The notes under the pieces: model-generated | What the model was told of the DNA's origin: nothing | The model's input: the letters and a program-made list of their open reading frames with translations, nothing else | Databases searched by the model: none | Assembly (NCBI GenBank): GCA_021793375.1 | Contig: JAJYSY010000004.1 | Span: 17,904 to 81,903, forward strand | Direction of reading: 5' to 3' | Length of the DNA stretch: 64,000 nt | From: Bacteroidota bacterium | GTDB lineage: Bacteria; Bacteroidota; Bacteroidia; Flavobacteriales; Flavobacteriaceae | Shown here: piece after piece, positions 44,511 through 54,689 of the stretch | How positions within the stretch are numbered: position 1 is the stretch's first letter | Layout: each line of letters begins with the position of its first letter | Made by a program: the position numbers and the translations under genes

Positions 44511-47500
44511 ATGCTTAAAAAAACAAGCATTTTATTCCTTTTGGGAATATTTTTTCATACAGGTATTTTTGCACAGCAAACTGTAAGTTACACAAATGAA
44601 TCAGGAAGATTTCAGCATGCGATGAAACTTTATAACCAACGAGAGTTTCAAGGTTCGCGGTTGATTCTTCAAGAAGTGATAAAAACCACTTCAAAAGAAA
44701 ACTTAAAAGCAGAAGCAATTTATTATGATGCGATGGCGGCAGTTCATTTAGAAGAACATGACGCAGAAAAACGCATGATGAGTTTTGTTGAAAAATATCC
44801 TGAAAGTCCTCATCGAAACTCAGCTTTTTATGAAGTAGCTAATTTTTATTTTGACAAAGGAAGCTATAAAACTGCAGGAAGATGGTATGAAAAAGTTGAT
44901 GAAGAAGTGTTGTCTAATGCAGATAAACAAAAATATTATTTCAACAGCGGATATGTAGCTTTTAAGGCAGAAAAAAAAGAAAAAGCACAACGTTATTTCA
45001 ATCAAGTCAGAAGAGATTCAAAATATGATTCTCAAGCTAAATACTATTTAGGATATTTAGCTTATGAAGGAGATGATTATCAAAAAGCACAAGAACTTTT
45101 TGAAGAAGTTGATCAAGAAGATCAAACTGATAAAAACGTTTCTTATTTTCAAAGTAATATCAGTTTTAAATCCGGAGATTTTGAAAAAGCTATTGCAGAA
45201 GGAGAAGAGCAATTGCCAAAATCTAATCGACAAGAAAAATCTGAACTTCATAAAATTATCGGAGAAAGTTATTTCAACTTAGAACAATATGATGAAGCGA
45301 TTCCTCATTTGGAAAAATACGAAGGAAAAAATCGTCGATGGAACAACACAGATTATTATCAGCTGGGATATGCTTATTATAAACAAGGAGATTATGAAAA
45401 AGCAATTTCTCAATTCAATAAAATCATTGACGGAAAAGATGGAGTTGCCCAAAATGCGTATTATCATTTAGCTGAATCTTATATTCAGTTAGATAAAAAA
45501 CAACAAGCTTTAAATGCTTTTAAAAATGCATCAGAAATGAATTTTGATGAAAAAATAAAAGAAGATGCAGCTTTAAATTATGCTAAGCTGAGTTATGAAA
45601 TAGGAAATAATTATAAAAGTATTCCGGAGGTGTTGACGCATTTTTTAGAAGATTTTCCACAAACTTCAGCAAGAGCAGAAATTCAAGCTCTTTTGGTAGA
45701 TTCTTACATCACTTCAAAAAATTATAAAAAAGCTTTAGAATTAATGGAATATAATTCAAGTTTTAATGATCCTGAAGTTTATCAAAAAGTAGCTTTTTAC
45801 AGAGGATTGGAATTATATGAAGAAGAAGATTACGCAAATGCAGAAAAAGCTTTTGATAAATCGCTTACAGAAAATATTGCAAAAGATTTTTTTGCCAGAG
45901 CAACTTTCTGGAAAGCAGAATCTGCTTATAATCTTGAAAAATATACAGAAGCCGTAAAATCTTATCAAGATTTTAAAAACAACCCTTCAGCCAAAAACAC
46001 CGCAGAATTTTCGGCTATAGATTATAACTTGGGATATGCTTATTTCAACCAACAACAATATGCTGATGCAGCAACGCATTTTAAAGCCTATTCAGAAAAA
46101 AGCAACAGCGATGCAAAACAAAAAAATGATGCTTTTGTGCGTTTAGGCGATAGTTATTTTGCCCAAAGTAGTTATTGGAAAGCTATGGAAGAATATAACA
46201 AAGCCATCACCCAAAAAGGAGTGGATAATGATTATGCTTATTATCAAAAAGCAATCAGTTATGGATTTGTAGATAGAAATGAAAGAAAAATTGAAGAATT
46301 AAATTCTTTTTTAAATAAATATCCTAAGAGTATTTATAAAGATGATGCGCTTTATGAATTGGGAAATACGTATTTAGCAGAAGAAAAATCAGCAGAAGCA
46401 GTTCAAGCTTATGGCAAAATTGCCGATGAAATTCCGGGAAGTAATTACAGATCCAAAGCTATTTTAAAACAAGGATTGATTTATTACAACGAAAATGAAA
46501 ACGAAAAAGCTTTAGCAAATTTCAAAAAAGTGGCCAAAGATTTTCCCAATACAGAAGAAGCAGATCAAGCGGTTACTTCAGCGAGAAATATTTATGTTGA
46601 TGATGGAAAAATTGATGATTATGCAGCTTGGATAAAAACATTAGATTATGTAGAAGTTTCTGAATCTGATATTGAAGCAGCATCTTTTGAATCTGCAGAA
46701 AATCAGTTGATTAGTGAAAACAATAAAGCAGCCATCAAAGGATTTGAAGATTATTTAAATAAATTTCCTAACGGAAGTCAAGCTTTACATGCACATTTTC
46801 AATTGGCAAGATTGTTTTATAATCAAGAAGATTATCAAAAAGCAAAACCACATTATAAAACTGTAATTGATAAGAGCAGAAATGAATATACTGAAAAATC
46901 ATTAGAGCGTTTATCAAGAATTTATTTGGAAGAAGATAATTATGAAGAGGCGATTGCTGTGCTTCAACGTTTAGAAGAAGAAGCAAATCTGCATCAAAAT
47001 ATCACTTTTGCACAATCAAACTTGATGAAAGTTTATTATGATTTGAAAGATTATTCAAAAACAGTAAACTATGCAGAAAAAGTCTTAGAAAACGACAAAG
47101 CAAGTGAGCGAGCCAGAAGCGATGCGCAGATTTTTATAGCACGTTCTGCTATGAAAACAGGAGAAGAGAACAAGGCAAAAGAAGCTTATACTAAATTGCT
47201 GAAAAATGCCAGCGGTTCTTTAGGGGCAGAAGCACAATATTACGATGCTTATTTCAAAAGAAAAGAAGGAGATTTTGCCGCTTCTAACGAAGCTGTTCAA
47301 GTATTGGCAAAAGATTATTCAGGATATAGAAAATACAGTGTTCAAGGATTATTGTTGATGGGGAAAAACTTCTATGATTTAGAAGATGCTTTTCAAGCTA
47401 CATACATTCTTCAAAATATAATAGATAATTTTGAAGATTATCCGGAGGTGGTTGTTAAAGCAGAAAAAAAGCTTCAAGAAATAAAAGAGAAAGAAGCAGA

Positions 47501-47525
47501 AACCAATTCATCTATAGAAGAATAA
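44511..47525 (+). CDS. Periplasmic tetratricopeptide-repeat protein (1004 aa)
   Basis: The protein starts with a signal peptide (ending GIFAQ) and is then TPR units over almost all of its length: repeated A..YY..G..Y...G.Y..A...F patterns such as YYQLGYAYYKQGDYEKAISQ and YYNENENEKALANFKKVAKD. No catalytic domain is seen. Such long TPR proteins scaffold envelope complexes in Bacteroidota. The outer-membrane barrel gene starts 42 bp downstream on the same strand, and the pair is likely one functional unit, perhaps a peptidoglycan-linked anchor for the barrel. Confidence 0.85.
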   Translation: MLKKTSILFLLGIFFHTGIFAQQTVSYTNESGRFQHAMKLYNQREFQGSRLILQEVIKTTSKENLKAEAIYYDAMAAVHLEEHDAEKRMMSFVEKYPESPHRNSAFYEVANFYFDKGSYKTAGRWYEKVDEEVLSNADKQKYYFNSGYVAFKAEKKEKAQRYFNQVRRDSKYDSQAKYYLGYLAYEGDDYQKAQELFEEVDQEDQTDKNVSYFQSNISFKSGDFEKAIAEGEEQLPKSNRQEKSELHKIIGESYFNLEQYDEAIPHLEKYEGKNRRWNNTDYYQLGYAYYKQGDYEKAISQFNKIIDGKDGVAQNAYYHLAESYIQLDKKQQALNAFKNASEMNFDEKIKEDAALNYAKLSYEIGNNYKSIPEVLTHFLEDFPQTSARAEIQALLVDSYITSKNYKKALELMEYNSSFNDPEVYQKVAFYRGLELYEEEDYANAEKAFDKSLTENIAKDFFARATFWKAESAYNLEKYTEAVKSYQDFKNNPSAKNTAEFSAIDYNLGYAYFNQQQYADAATHFKAYSEKSNSDAKQKNDAFVRLGDSYFAQSSYWKAMEEYNKAITQKGVDNDYAYYQKAISYGFVDRNERKIEELNSFLNKYPKSIYKDDALYELGNTYLAEEKSAEAVQAYGKIADEIPGSNYRSKAILKQGLIYYNENENEKALANFKKVAKDFPNTEEADQAVTSARNIYVDDGKIDDYAAWIKTLDYVEVSESDIEAASFESAENQLISENNKAAIKGFEDYLNKFPNGSQALHAHFQLARLFYNQEDYQKAKPHYKTVIDKSRNEYTEKSLERLSRIYLEEDNYEEAIAVLQRLEEEANLHQNITFAQSNLMKVYYDLKDYSKTVNYAEKVLENDKASERARSDAQIFIARSAMKTGEENKAKEAYTKLLKNASGSLGAEAQYYDAYFKRKEGDFAASNEAVQVLAKDYSGYRKYSVQGLLLMGKNFYDLEDAFQATYILQNIIDNFEDYPEVVVKAEKKLQEIKEKEAETNSSIEE

Positions 47526-47567
47526 AAAATCAACATTTTCAAGCTTAATAAAATTATAATAAAACCT

Positions 47568-49325
47568 ATGCAAGCGTTTTTTAAAAAAATAATACTTCTG
47601 ATTTGTGTGTTAAGTGGAGGAATACTTTGGGCACAAAAAGACAGCACGGCAAACGATAAAATAGATACACAAAAACTAATTATCATAAAACCTTATTCTC
47701 CTACTGTGAGTGATGCAGTTAAGGTAAAACAAAAACCTTCAAGAGAAAAAGACAGTTCGCTTTTTGAGAAAAAAGAAATTCAATATGATATTTATTCTGT
47801 TCCGGTGGCTTCTACATTTACTCCGGAAAAAGGAAGAGCTTCAGACGTAAAACGTATGCGTCAGCCTAAACTTTATGACAATTATGCTGCCGTAGGATTA
47901 GGAAATTATCTGAATGCTTTAGCGGAGTTTTATTCAGATTTAAAAGTAGCAGACAAGCAAAGATTTACCATAGATTTACAACACAATTCTTCTCAAGGCG
48001 GAGTAAAAAATATTCCTTTAAAGAAGAAAGATAAATTTTTTGACACCAAATTTGGCTTAGGATTTAAATCAGAAGAAGATCAATTCTTTTGGGAGGGTAG
48101 ATTAGGATTTTTGCATCAACAATATAATTGGTATGGAATTTTTGATCCTATTTTTTCTGAAGCTGAGTTAAATGAAATCAATCCGACACACAATTACATC
48201 GGAGTTTCTTTAGCAGGAAGCTTAGAAATGAAAAAAGGTGTTTTTGATAAAATCTCTTTGGCTTATCAAAATTTTGGAGATGACAACAGCAGTAGTGAAA
48301 ACAGAATTACTTTAAAACCAAATTTTAAATTTGATGTTGGAGATCATAAAATCCACACAGAAGTTACAGCAGATTTTCTTGCCGGAAAATTTAAAGATCA
48401 TTTAAACTTAGGATTTAATAAATACAGCTTTTTAAACTTGGGAATTTATCCGAGTTATAATTATGATTATGGAGATTTAGCTTTTACTGTTGGAGCAGAA
48501 GTTTTCTATTCTTCAGATTTAGAAAACAGCAATGGCGAATTATTTATACATCCTAAACTTAAAGCAAGTTATCATTTGGCAGAAGAGTTTTTGACTGCTT
48601 ATGCCGGAATTGACGGAGGGTTAGAACAAAACTCTTATTATAGTTTAGCACAAACCAACCCTTATGTAGCACCACAATTGATGATTAAACCAACGCACAC
48701 TCAATTTGATGTTTTTGTGGGAGCAAAAGGAATGTTGGCAGATAATTTGACTTATGATTTGCGTCCGGGATATAAATCAAAGAAAAATCAAGCTTTATAC
48801 CACGCTTATTCCAAAGAATATCCTTTAGCAAATTCAGGTTTTACTTATAATAATTCCTTCTTGACAATTTATGATGATATTAAAACATTTTATTTGCAAG
48901 GATCTTTAAATTATAAAATGTTGGAAAATCTGCATTTCGGAATTGGAGCAACTTATTCTAATCATTCAACAAGTGGAAAAAATAAATTGATGGATTCTGA
49001 ACAAAAGATTGGAAAAGCATGGAATTTGCCGGAATTTGAAGCTACAGCAACAGGAATTTATAAAATTTCAGATCGCTGGAGCACTGAAGTGGAGTTTTAT
49101 TATATTGGAGAAAGAAAAGATTTTATCAGCAAATCAAATGAGGTGTTTGAAACCGTAAAAGCAAAAGGATTTTTAGATGCCAATTTGCAGATAAATTTTC
49201 AGGTGAGTGATCAATTTGGGATTTTCCTCAAAGGAAATAATTTACTAAACGACAGCTACCAACCTTGGTATAATTATAAAGCACAAGGAATTCAAGGAAT
49301 GTTGGGGGTAAATTATCAATTTTAA
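47568..49325 (+). CDS. Outer-membrane beta-barrel protein (TonB-receptor-like)
   Basis: The 585-aa protein has a signal peptide (ending ILWAQ), a short periplasmic region with IIKPYSPTVSDAVKVKQKPS and then beta-strands to the C-terminus, which ends in an aromatic residue (MLGVNYQF). The strand pattern from about 110 on (YAAVGLGNYLNALAEFYSDL) and FGIFLKGNNLLNDSYQPWYNY near the end resemble TonB-dependent receptors, but a full plug domain is not evident. It follows the TPR gene and probably forms an envelope complex with it. Confidence 0.8.
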   Translation: MQAFFKKIILLICVLSGGILWAQKDSTANDKIDTQKLIIIKPYSPTVSDAVKVKQKPSREKDSSLFEKKEIQYDIYSVPVASTFTPEKGRASDVKRMRQPKLYDNYAAVGLGNYLNALAEFYSDLKVADKQRFTIDLQHNSSQGGVKNIPLKKKDKFFDTKFGLGFKSEEDQFFWEGRLGFLHQQYNWYGIFDPIFSEAELNEINPTHNYIGVSLAGSLEMKKGVFDKISLAYQNFGDDNSSSENRITLKPNFKFDVGDHKIHTEVTADFLAGKFKDHLNLGFNKYSFLNLGIYPSYNYDYGDLAFTVGAEVFYSSDLENSNGELFIHPKLKASYHLAEEFLTAYAGIDGGLEQNSYYSLAQTNPYVAPQLMIKPTHTQFDVFVGAKGMLADNLTYDLRPGYKSKKNQALYHAYSKEYPLANSGFTYNNSFLTIYDDIKTFYLQGSLNYKMLENLHFGIGATYSNHSTSGKNKLMDSEQKIGKAWNLPEFEATATGIYKISDRWSTEVEFYYIGERKDFISKSNEVFETVKAKGFLDANLQINFQVSDQFGIFLKGNNLLNDSYQPWYNYKAQGIQGMLGVNYQF

Positions 49326-49466
49326 AAAAGTATAAAAGACAAAAAAGCAAAAATAAATTTAATTAAAAACCAAAATGTAAAACCACACTAATAAGAGTTT
49401 TCAAAAACGACAAAAAGCAAACTAACACAATTCAGAAAAAACTTATTAGTACAAAAGAAAAGGGAC

Positions 49467-50015
49467 ATGAATTTAGTAACAGAAATTTACACAAATTCTG
49501 AATCATCTATTCATTCAGAATTACAGGAAATTGAACGAAAATTTTTAGTAAACGGAGAAGATTTTAAAAAAAATGCTTTTAAAAAAGTAGAAATCGTTCA
49601 GGGATATTTAAACTCAACTCCGGAGCGAAATGTGAGAATTCGTACTGCAGGAGACAAAGGATATATAACCATTAAAGGACCATCTTCCAAAGATGGAACC
49701 ACGCGTTTTGAATGGGAAAAAGAAATCAGTTTAGAAGAGTCCAAAGCATTGCTTAGACTTTGTGAATTGGCGATTATAGAAAAAGTTCGCTATTTTGTAA
49801 AAGTTGGGAAACACACTTTTGAAGTAGATGAGTTTTTTGGCGTAAATGAAGGATTATTATTAGCAGAAATAGAACTGGATTCTGTTGAGGAAGATTTCGA
49901 AAAACCGGATTGGTTGGGCGAAGAAGTAACAGGAAATAAAAAATATTACAACGCTCGACTCAGCAAACAACCTTATTGTGTTTGGGGCAATGCCGGATTA
50001 TTTTCTGCACAATAA
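49467..50015 (+). CDS. CYTH-domain protein
   Basis: The 182-aa cytoplasmic protein has the ExExK motif EIERKFLV (22-29) and the following basic and acidic residues of the CYTH tunnel (RNVRIRTAGDKGYITIKGP, RFEWEKEI, FEVDEFFG, LAEIELDS). CYTH proteins hydrolyse triphosphate compounds such as inorganic tripolyphosphate or thiamine triphosphate with divalent metal. The first 20 residues are not part of the domain; a start at a later codon is possible. Confidence 0.9.
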   Translation: MNLVTEIYTNSESSIHSELQEIERKFLVNGEDFKKNAFKKVEIVQGYLNSTPERNVRIRTAGDKGYITIKGPSSKDGTTRFEWEKEISLEESKALLRLCELAIIEKVRYFVKVGKHTFEVDEFFGVNEGLLLAEIELDSVEEDFEKPDWLGEEVTGNKKYYNARLSKQPYCVWGNAGLFSAQ

Positions 50016-50042
50016 AAAATGTTTTTACAAATCGATTAATAT

Positions 50043-51206
50043 ATGAAATCAAAAATTCTGATCATTGAAGATGAAGCTGCTATCAGGCGCGTTTTAAAAA
50101 ATATTCTTACAGAAGAAAATAAAAACTATACCGTAGAAGAAGCTGAAGATGGTTTGAAAGGCATGGAAAAAATAAAATCTACAGATTACGATTTAGTGCT
50201 CTGTGATATAAAAATGCCAAAAATGGATGGTATTGAAGTGTTGAAAGCCACCATGAAAATCAAACCGGACACCAATGTAGTGATGATTTCAGGACATGGA
50301 GATTTGGAAACTGCCGTGGAATGCATGAAAATCGGGGCTTTTGATTACATTTCAAAACCCCCGGATTTAAATAGGTTGTTGAATACTGTTAGAATTGCAT
50401 TAGATCAGAAAAAACTGGTTAGCGAAAACAAAAGGTTGAAAAAAAAGGTGAGCAAAAAGTATGAAATGATTGGAGAATCTCCACAAATTTCAGAAATTAA
50501 AAACATCATCGAAAAGGTTGCACCAACAGAAGCAAGAGTGCTCATTACCGGAGAAAATGGAACCGGAAAAGAATTGGTGGCGCATTGGCTTCATGAAAAA
50601 AGTGAACGCTCAAAAGGTCCAATGGTAGAAGTGAATTGTGCTGCAATTCCAAAAGAACTGATAGAAAGCGAATTGTTTGGTCATGTGAAAGGGGCTTTTA
50701 CTTCTGCCAATAAAGACAGACCGGGAAGATTTGAAGACGCAGATGGCGGAACTATATTTTTGGATGAAATTGGAGATATGAGTCTTTCTGCGCAAGCAAA
50801 AGTATTACGTGTTTTACAAGAAAATAAAATTCAACGCGTAGGAAGCGGAAAATCAAAAAATATCAATGTTCGCGTGTTAGCAGCAACAAACAAAGATTTA
50901 AAAAAGGAAATAGAAGAAGGGAATTTCCGTGAAGATTTATACCACAGATTAGCAGTTATTTTAATTCACGTTCCCAAACTTTCAGAAAGAAGTGAAGATA
51001 TTTCTTTGTTGATTGAACATTTCGCAAAGAAAATCGCTAAAGAACACGGCACCAAACCCAAAACTTTTAGTAAAGAAGCCATTAAGATTTTAGAAAAACA
51101 AGCTTGGCCAGGAAATATCAGAGAATTAAGAAATGTTGTAGAAAGATTGATTATTCTCGGAAAAGCTAAAATAGACAAAGAAGATGTGAAATTATATGCC
51201 GGATAA
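50043..51206 (+). CDS. Sigma-54-type response regulator without DNA-binding domain
   Basis: The 387-aa protein has a receiver domain (1-118, phospho-acceptor Asp55 in LVLCDIKMPKMDG, Lys in YISKPPD) and an AAA+ sigma-54 activation domain (about 140-370: Walker A TGENGTGKELVAHW, Walker B GTIFLDEIGDM, finger FREDLYHRL). It stops after the AAA+ lid (LRNVVERLIILGKAKIDKEDVKL), with no C-terminal Fis-type HTH. The loop motif reads GAFTSA where activators have GAFTGA. No histidine kinase is adjacent. Confidence 0.92.
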   Translation: MKSKILIIEDEAAIRRVLKNILTEENKNYTVEEAEDGLKGMEKIKSTDYDLVLCDIKMPKMDGIEVLKATMKIKPDTNVVMISGHGDLETAVECMKIGAFDYISKPPDLNRLLNTVRIALDQKKLVSENKRLKKKVSKKYEMIGESPQISEIKNIIEKVAPTEARVLITGENGTGKELVAHWLHEKSERSKGPMVEVNCAAIPKELIESELFGHVKGAFTSANKDRPGRFEDADGGTIFLDEIGDMSLSAQAKVLRVLQENKIQRVGSGKSKNINVRVLAATNKDLKKEIEEGNFREDLYHRLAVILIHVPKLSERSEDISLLIEHFAKKIAKEHGTKPKTFSKEAIKILEKQAWPGNIRELRNVVERLIILGKAKIDKEDVKLYAG

Positions 51207-51211
51207 AAAGA

Positions 51212-51802
51212 TTATTTCTTTTGATAACTTTTTGGGATATATCTTAAAAACCACATCGTGTTTCCATCCGGTTGTTTCCAAGTGTGAAAATTTTCAAAAT
51301 GATAACGTGCATAAACGATAACATTTGTTCGCAAACGCGTTTCGGTATAAAGAGGAAGTGCAGTTTTTTCTGAAAGTTCTAAAATTCTGTTTTTCATTTC
51401 AGAAGCAATCTGAGTATTTGGACCTCTGTCGTCTTTTACAATTCCCCAAAACCAAGCATATAGATAATCTCCTTTTTTAGGGCGTTGTTGTTTGATATAT
51501 CTTTGGTTTTTAAGAATTTTTAAAGCGTTTTTTAATCCGGTTACATGGAAAGCCAAACCGATATTAGCAATAATATCTTTCCAAAAATTGTTGTCTTTTG
51601 CATTGGTTTTAAAGACAATAGCAATTCCTAAACCATCTTTTCCTAAGATTAAAGCATCTTTAGCAATAGCTTTATTGACCATATGTTCTGCTAAATAAAG
51701 AAAACGTTTATCTCTGTTTCTGCCTTTTTTGACAATATCTTCGGCAGAAGGAGTTTCCTTCAGAATATCGGCAACACGTCTTATGATGAGGTCTTTATTC
51801 AA
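51212..51802 (-). CDS. GNAT-like acetyltransferase homolog
   Basis: The 196-aa protein has the C-terminal GNAT pattern LPLYTETRLRTNVIVYARYHFENFHTWKQP followed by DGNTMWFLRYIP, similar to ALPLYLETSN...YERYGFEV in many acetyltransferases. A Q/RxxGxA/G acetyl-CoA loop is not clear; LYAWFWGIVKDDRGPNTQIA sits where it should be, so the CoA site is degenerate or unusual. It is convergent with the response regulator, 5 bp apart. Confidence 0.65.
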   Translation of the reverse strand: MNKDLIIRRVADILKETPSAEDIVKKGRNRDKRFLYLAEHMVNKAIAKDALILGKDGLGIAIVFKTNAKDNNFWKDIIANIGLAFHVTGLKNALKILKNQRYIKQQRPKKGDYLYAWFWGIVKDDRGPNTQIASEMKNRILELSEKTALPLYTETRLRTNVIVYARYHFENFHTWKQPDGNTMWFLRYIPKSYQKK

Positions 51803-51912
51803 AGTATGGTGGGTTTAGATACACAAAAGTACAAACTTAATTTTTGGCTAAACTTGATGAAAGTCAGATTTTATAAATATTAACTTTGATTAACTAAAGT
51901 TTTAATTTCTAT

Positions 51913-51943
51913 AAAAAAACCCTTTCTTTTTTTGAAGAAAGGG
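51913..51943 (-). terminator. Terminator of the DUF4168 gene
   Basis: A 9-bp stem (CCCTTTCTT/AAGAAAGGG) with a 6-nt loop exits on the minus strand into a run of seven T, 29 bp past the DUF4168 stop. Confidence 0.85.
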
Positions 51944-51972
51944 CTTGTTAATTTATACATTAAAATCGTAAA

Positions 51973-52476
51973 TTATTCAGCAGAGTTTTGTGCTTTTTCC
52001 ATAACGATTTTTTGGTATTTTTCCATTAAGTTTTGATCAGACTGAACTGCTTGAGCAATTTCTTGGTAACGGTCGATACTCATTCCTGCATCTTCAATGA
52101 TTTTTACAGATTCTTGTTGAATCTTTTCTTCTAATTTTCCGAGTTTTTCATCAACACGTTGTTTTTTATCCAACTCTTCTTGTGAAGGTTTATCTTCTAT
52201 AGCAGACGGATTTTGCTCAGCCATATGAAGCTCGTTATAACGATCTCCTGTCAATCCTTCTTTTTCAATTTCATTCAACATCTCTTGCTGAGCTTCTTGG
52301 TTTTTTTGCATCACTCCTTGTGCAATTGTAGCAAATTCTTCTAATTCAGAATCTTTTACTTCTGTCTGAGCTTGTTCTTGCTGCATTTGTGGTTGAGGTT
52401 GTTGAGCAAAAACACTCATTCCTCCAAATAATGCCGCAACTAAGACGAGTGATTTCAATTTTTTGATAGTAATCAT
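51973..52476 (-). CDS. DUF4168 secreted protein
   Basis: The 167-aa protein has a signal peptide (ending SVFAQ). Residues 40-160 form the DUF4168 helical domain: LEEFATIAQGVMQKNQEAQQ near the start and the SIDRYQEIAQAVQSDQNLMEKY signature near the end; a second DRYNELHMAEQ resembles a repeat of it. The mature protein is Q/E-rich and probably all-helical in the periplasm. Function is unknown. Confidence 0.88.
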   Translation of the reverse strand: MITIKKLKSLVLVAALFGGMSVFAQQPQPQMQQEQAQTEVKDSELEEFATIAQGVMQKNQEAQQEMLNEIEKEGLTGDRYNELHMAEQNPSAIEDKPSQEELDKKQRVDEKLGKLEEKIQQESVKIIEDAGMSIDRYQEIAQAVQSDQNLMEKYQKIVMEKAQNSAE

Positions 52477-52727
52477 AATGCTTGTTTTAAATTATTGATT
52501 TCCAATTTTAAAGAAAAGTATTCGGTCTGACCAAAAACATCCCAAAGCTTAAGTAAAATTTAACAGATTGTTGGTTTTAAAAGCTGAAAAAACTCCTTTT
52601 CTGTAGAAAATCAGCAAAGAAAATATCTAAAAAAAGAACTTTTCTCAAAAAAATCTCTTTTTTTGATTTAAATAATGAAATAGCGGTATAAATATTTTTC
52701 CTAACTTTACGAAACAATCTATTATTT

Positions 52728-53459
52728 ATGAAAAATACAATAACAGCAATAATTTGCGCTTTGGGAATTATTATTTCTACTTATATCCTAACCCAAGCGA
52801 TTAAAAACAGAAATGTTTCTGAAAATACCATAGCAGTAACCGGAATGGGGAGCAAAACATTTACTTCAGATTTAATTACGTGGAGTGCTTCTTTTTCAAA
52901 AAACTCTTTAGAATTGCAAGAAGCTTATAAAAGCTTGGAAAATGATCGGGAAGAAATCAAAAGATATTTATTAGAAAAAGGAGTGAAAGAAGAGGAGATT
53001 GTTTTTTCGGCAGTAGATATCGACAAAGAATATAAAGAAGAACGCGATGCCAACGGATATTATCAAAGAGGAGAATTTTCAGGATATAATCTTCGACAAT
53101 CAGTTTCAATAGAATCTAAAGATGTAGAAAGAATTGAAGGTATTTCAAGAACAGTTACAGATATTATTGATAAGGGAATAGAACTGACTTCTTCTTCTCC
53201 TTTATATTTTTATACCCAATTGGCAGAAATCAAACATGAATTAATCGCCGAAGGAACAGAAGATGCAAGACAAAGAGCAGAAGAAATTGCTGAAAATTCA
53301 AAAGCTAAATTAGGAAAATTAAAAACAGCTTCTATGGGTGTAATTCAAATCACCGCTCCCAATTCAGCAGAAGATTATTCTTGGGGCGGAACTTTTAACA
53401 CCACTTCAAAAGAAAAAGAAGCCAGCATCACCGTGAGATTAGAATATAATGTAAAGTAA
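52728..53459 (+). CDS. SIMPL-domain (DUF541) protein
   Basis: The 243-aa protein has one N-terminal membrane helix (about 5-25) and a SIMPL domain exposed to the periplasm: TIAVTGMGSKTFTSDLITWSASFS, ELQEAYKSLENDREEIKRYL and EKEASITVRLEYNV. SIMPL proteins are found in oxidative-stress and signalling contexts but have no assigned activity. It stands alone, 70 bp upstream of a small membrane-protein gene. Confidence 0.88.
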   Translation: MKNTITAIICALGIIISTYILTQAIKNRNVSENTIAVTGMGSKTFTSDLITWSASFSKNSLELQEAYKSLENDREEIKRYLLEKGVKEEEIVFSAVDIDKEYKEERDANGYYQRGEFSGYNLRQSVSIESKDVERIEGISRTVTDIIDKGIELTSSSPLYFYTQLAEIKHELIAEGTEDARQRAEEIAENSKAKLGKLKTASMGVIQITAPNSAEDYSWGGTFNTTSKEKEASITVRLEYNVK

Positions 53460-53529
53460 TTTATAGAAAATCTTAAAATTCTACGCCAAAGGGAAGGGTA
53501 ATTTTTTTGAGAAAAAATAAAATGAAAAA

Positions 53530-53820
53530 ATGCTCAAAACAAAACAACAGAGAAAAACATCAATTTTTCTTTTTAGCCTTATTTTTTTCTTGTTGACCGC
53601 TTTCCTTTTTAGTGGAAATCCGGATGAAAACACTGAAGTACATTCTGCGTATGGACTATCAGCTTATGTGTTTGTTGCAGTTTTAAGTTATACAGTTTAT
53701 TATAAACGAAATTTTAAAACCATAGCTTTTTGGCTGGCGATAGGAGTGGGCATACTTTTCATTATGATCAGTTTGCTTTATTTTTATGCATTGTTATTGG
53801 GTTCAGCTTGGACGATATGA
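53530..53820 (+). CDS. Small membrane protein upstream of a DUF2931-like gene
   Basis: The 96-aa ORF has three predicted helices (about 11-28, 42-57 and 66-92). It has no recognised family. Its TGA overlaps the ATG of the next gene (ATGA at 53817-53820), which argues for a real, translationally coupled gene. Function unknown. Confidence 0.6.
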   Translation: MLKTKQQRKTSIFLFSLIFFLLTAFLFSGNPDENTEVHSAYGLSAYVFVAVLSYTVYYKRNFKTIAFWLAIGVGILFIMISLLYFYALLLGSAWTI

Positions 53821-54518
53821 AAAAACTCAATCTTATAAATAAAATCCTGACAATGCTAAGTATTTTGCTTTTAGGAATGCTGATTGTCAAAACAATTTGG
53901 TATAAACCTTGGGCAAGATATACTTATCAAACTTCGGTTTCCACGCCTCAAGAATTTCCAATTCATCTTTTTGGAATTTGGTTTTCTACAAAAGATAATA
54001 ATTATGTAGGCAGTTTTTATCAAGAAAGAGAGCTGATCAATTCTTTTTCTTCAGATTGGGGAAAAAGCAGATTGAGTTATAATAAACGTTCAGAGTTTTT
54101 GCCCGAAACTTTGTTTTTGGAATATGTAGATTTTCGAACAAAAAACTATTATGTAGATACGATTGTTTTACCAAAAGAAAAATTGAAAAAAAGTTTTCAG
54201 CAAATAAATCAAGGAAAAACAAGAAAAGGAAAAAAGGAAATCCATGTAGGAATCGCCAATGACGGAAATATTGTGTTTTGGGTAGTTCAACACCAAAAAG
54301 CCATAGAATTTTATAGCACAACACTGCAGGCTAAACCTTTCCCCGAAAAAATACATGCTTACGGAAAACCTAAAATAATAAAAGATAAAGAAGAATATAT
54401 CCGACAGCAATTTGAGAATATTCCGGATCGTAAAAAAACTGAAATATTAAATAAAGATGTTTCCGAAGCGGAGTTTAAAGATAGTATTCCAACTTATTTT
54501 GAAGTTATAAGGAAGTAA
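53817..54518 (+). CDS. DUF2931-like membrane-anchored protein
   Basis: I use ATG 53817 (233 aa), which overlaps the previous stop by 4 bp; a longer ORF reaches 53730. A single N-terminal helix (about 9-27) is followed by a beta-rich domain with FPIHLFGIWFST and FLPETLFLEYVDFRTKNYYVDTIVLPKEKL, a pattern like DUF2931 proteins (wfS...fY.v...LP.ekI). The family assignment is tentative. It may face the periplasm. Confidence 0.65.
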   Translation: MKKLNLINKILTMLSILLLGMLIVKTIWYKPWARYTYQTSVSTPQEFPIHLFGIWFSTKDNNYVGSFYQERELINSFSSDWGKSRLSYNKRSEFLPETLFLEYVDFRTKNYYVDTIVLPKEKLKKSFQQINQGKTRKGKKEIHVGIANDGNIVFWVVQHQKAIEFYSTTLQAKPFPEKIHAYGKPKIIKDKEEYIRQQFENIPDRKKTEILNKDVSEAEFKDSIPTYFEVIRK

Positions 54519-54689
54519 ATGTTGATTCTTTCGTTTTGAGAAGATTTTTTAAATAATTTCTATAGAATATGTGTTTTTCATATTAAAATATTAATTTTAA
54601 GCATTCTGTATGAGAAAAATGTTTTTTATCAAAACATTATAAGATAGAATAACATTAATTCTGAAACATAATCTATAAAAATGTAAAAA

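Noticed and set aside
53522..53596. 24-codon ORF starting at an ATG 8 bp before the 96-aa membrane protein
   Set aside because: It is short, out of frame, and has no conserved motif; the longer frame has an overlapping downstream partner.
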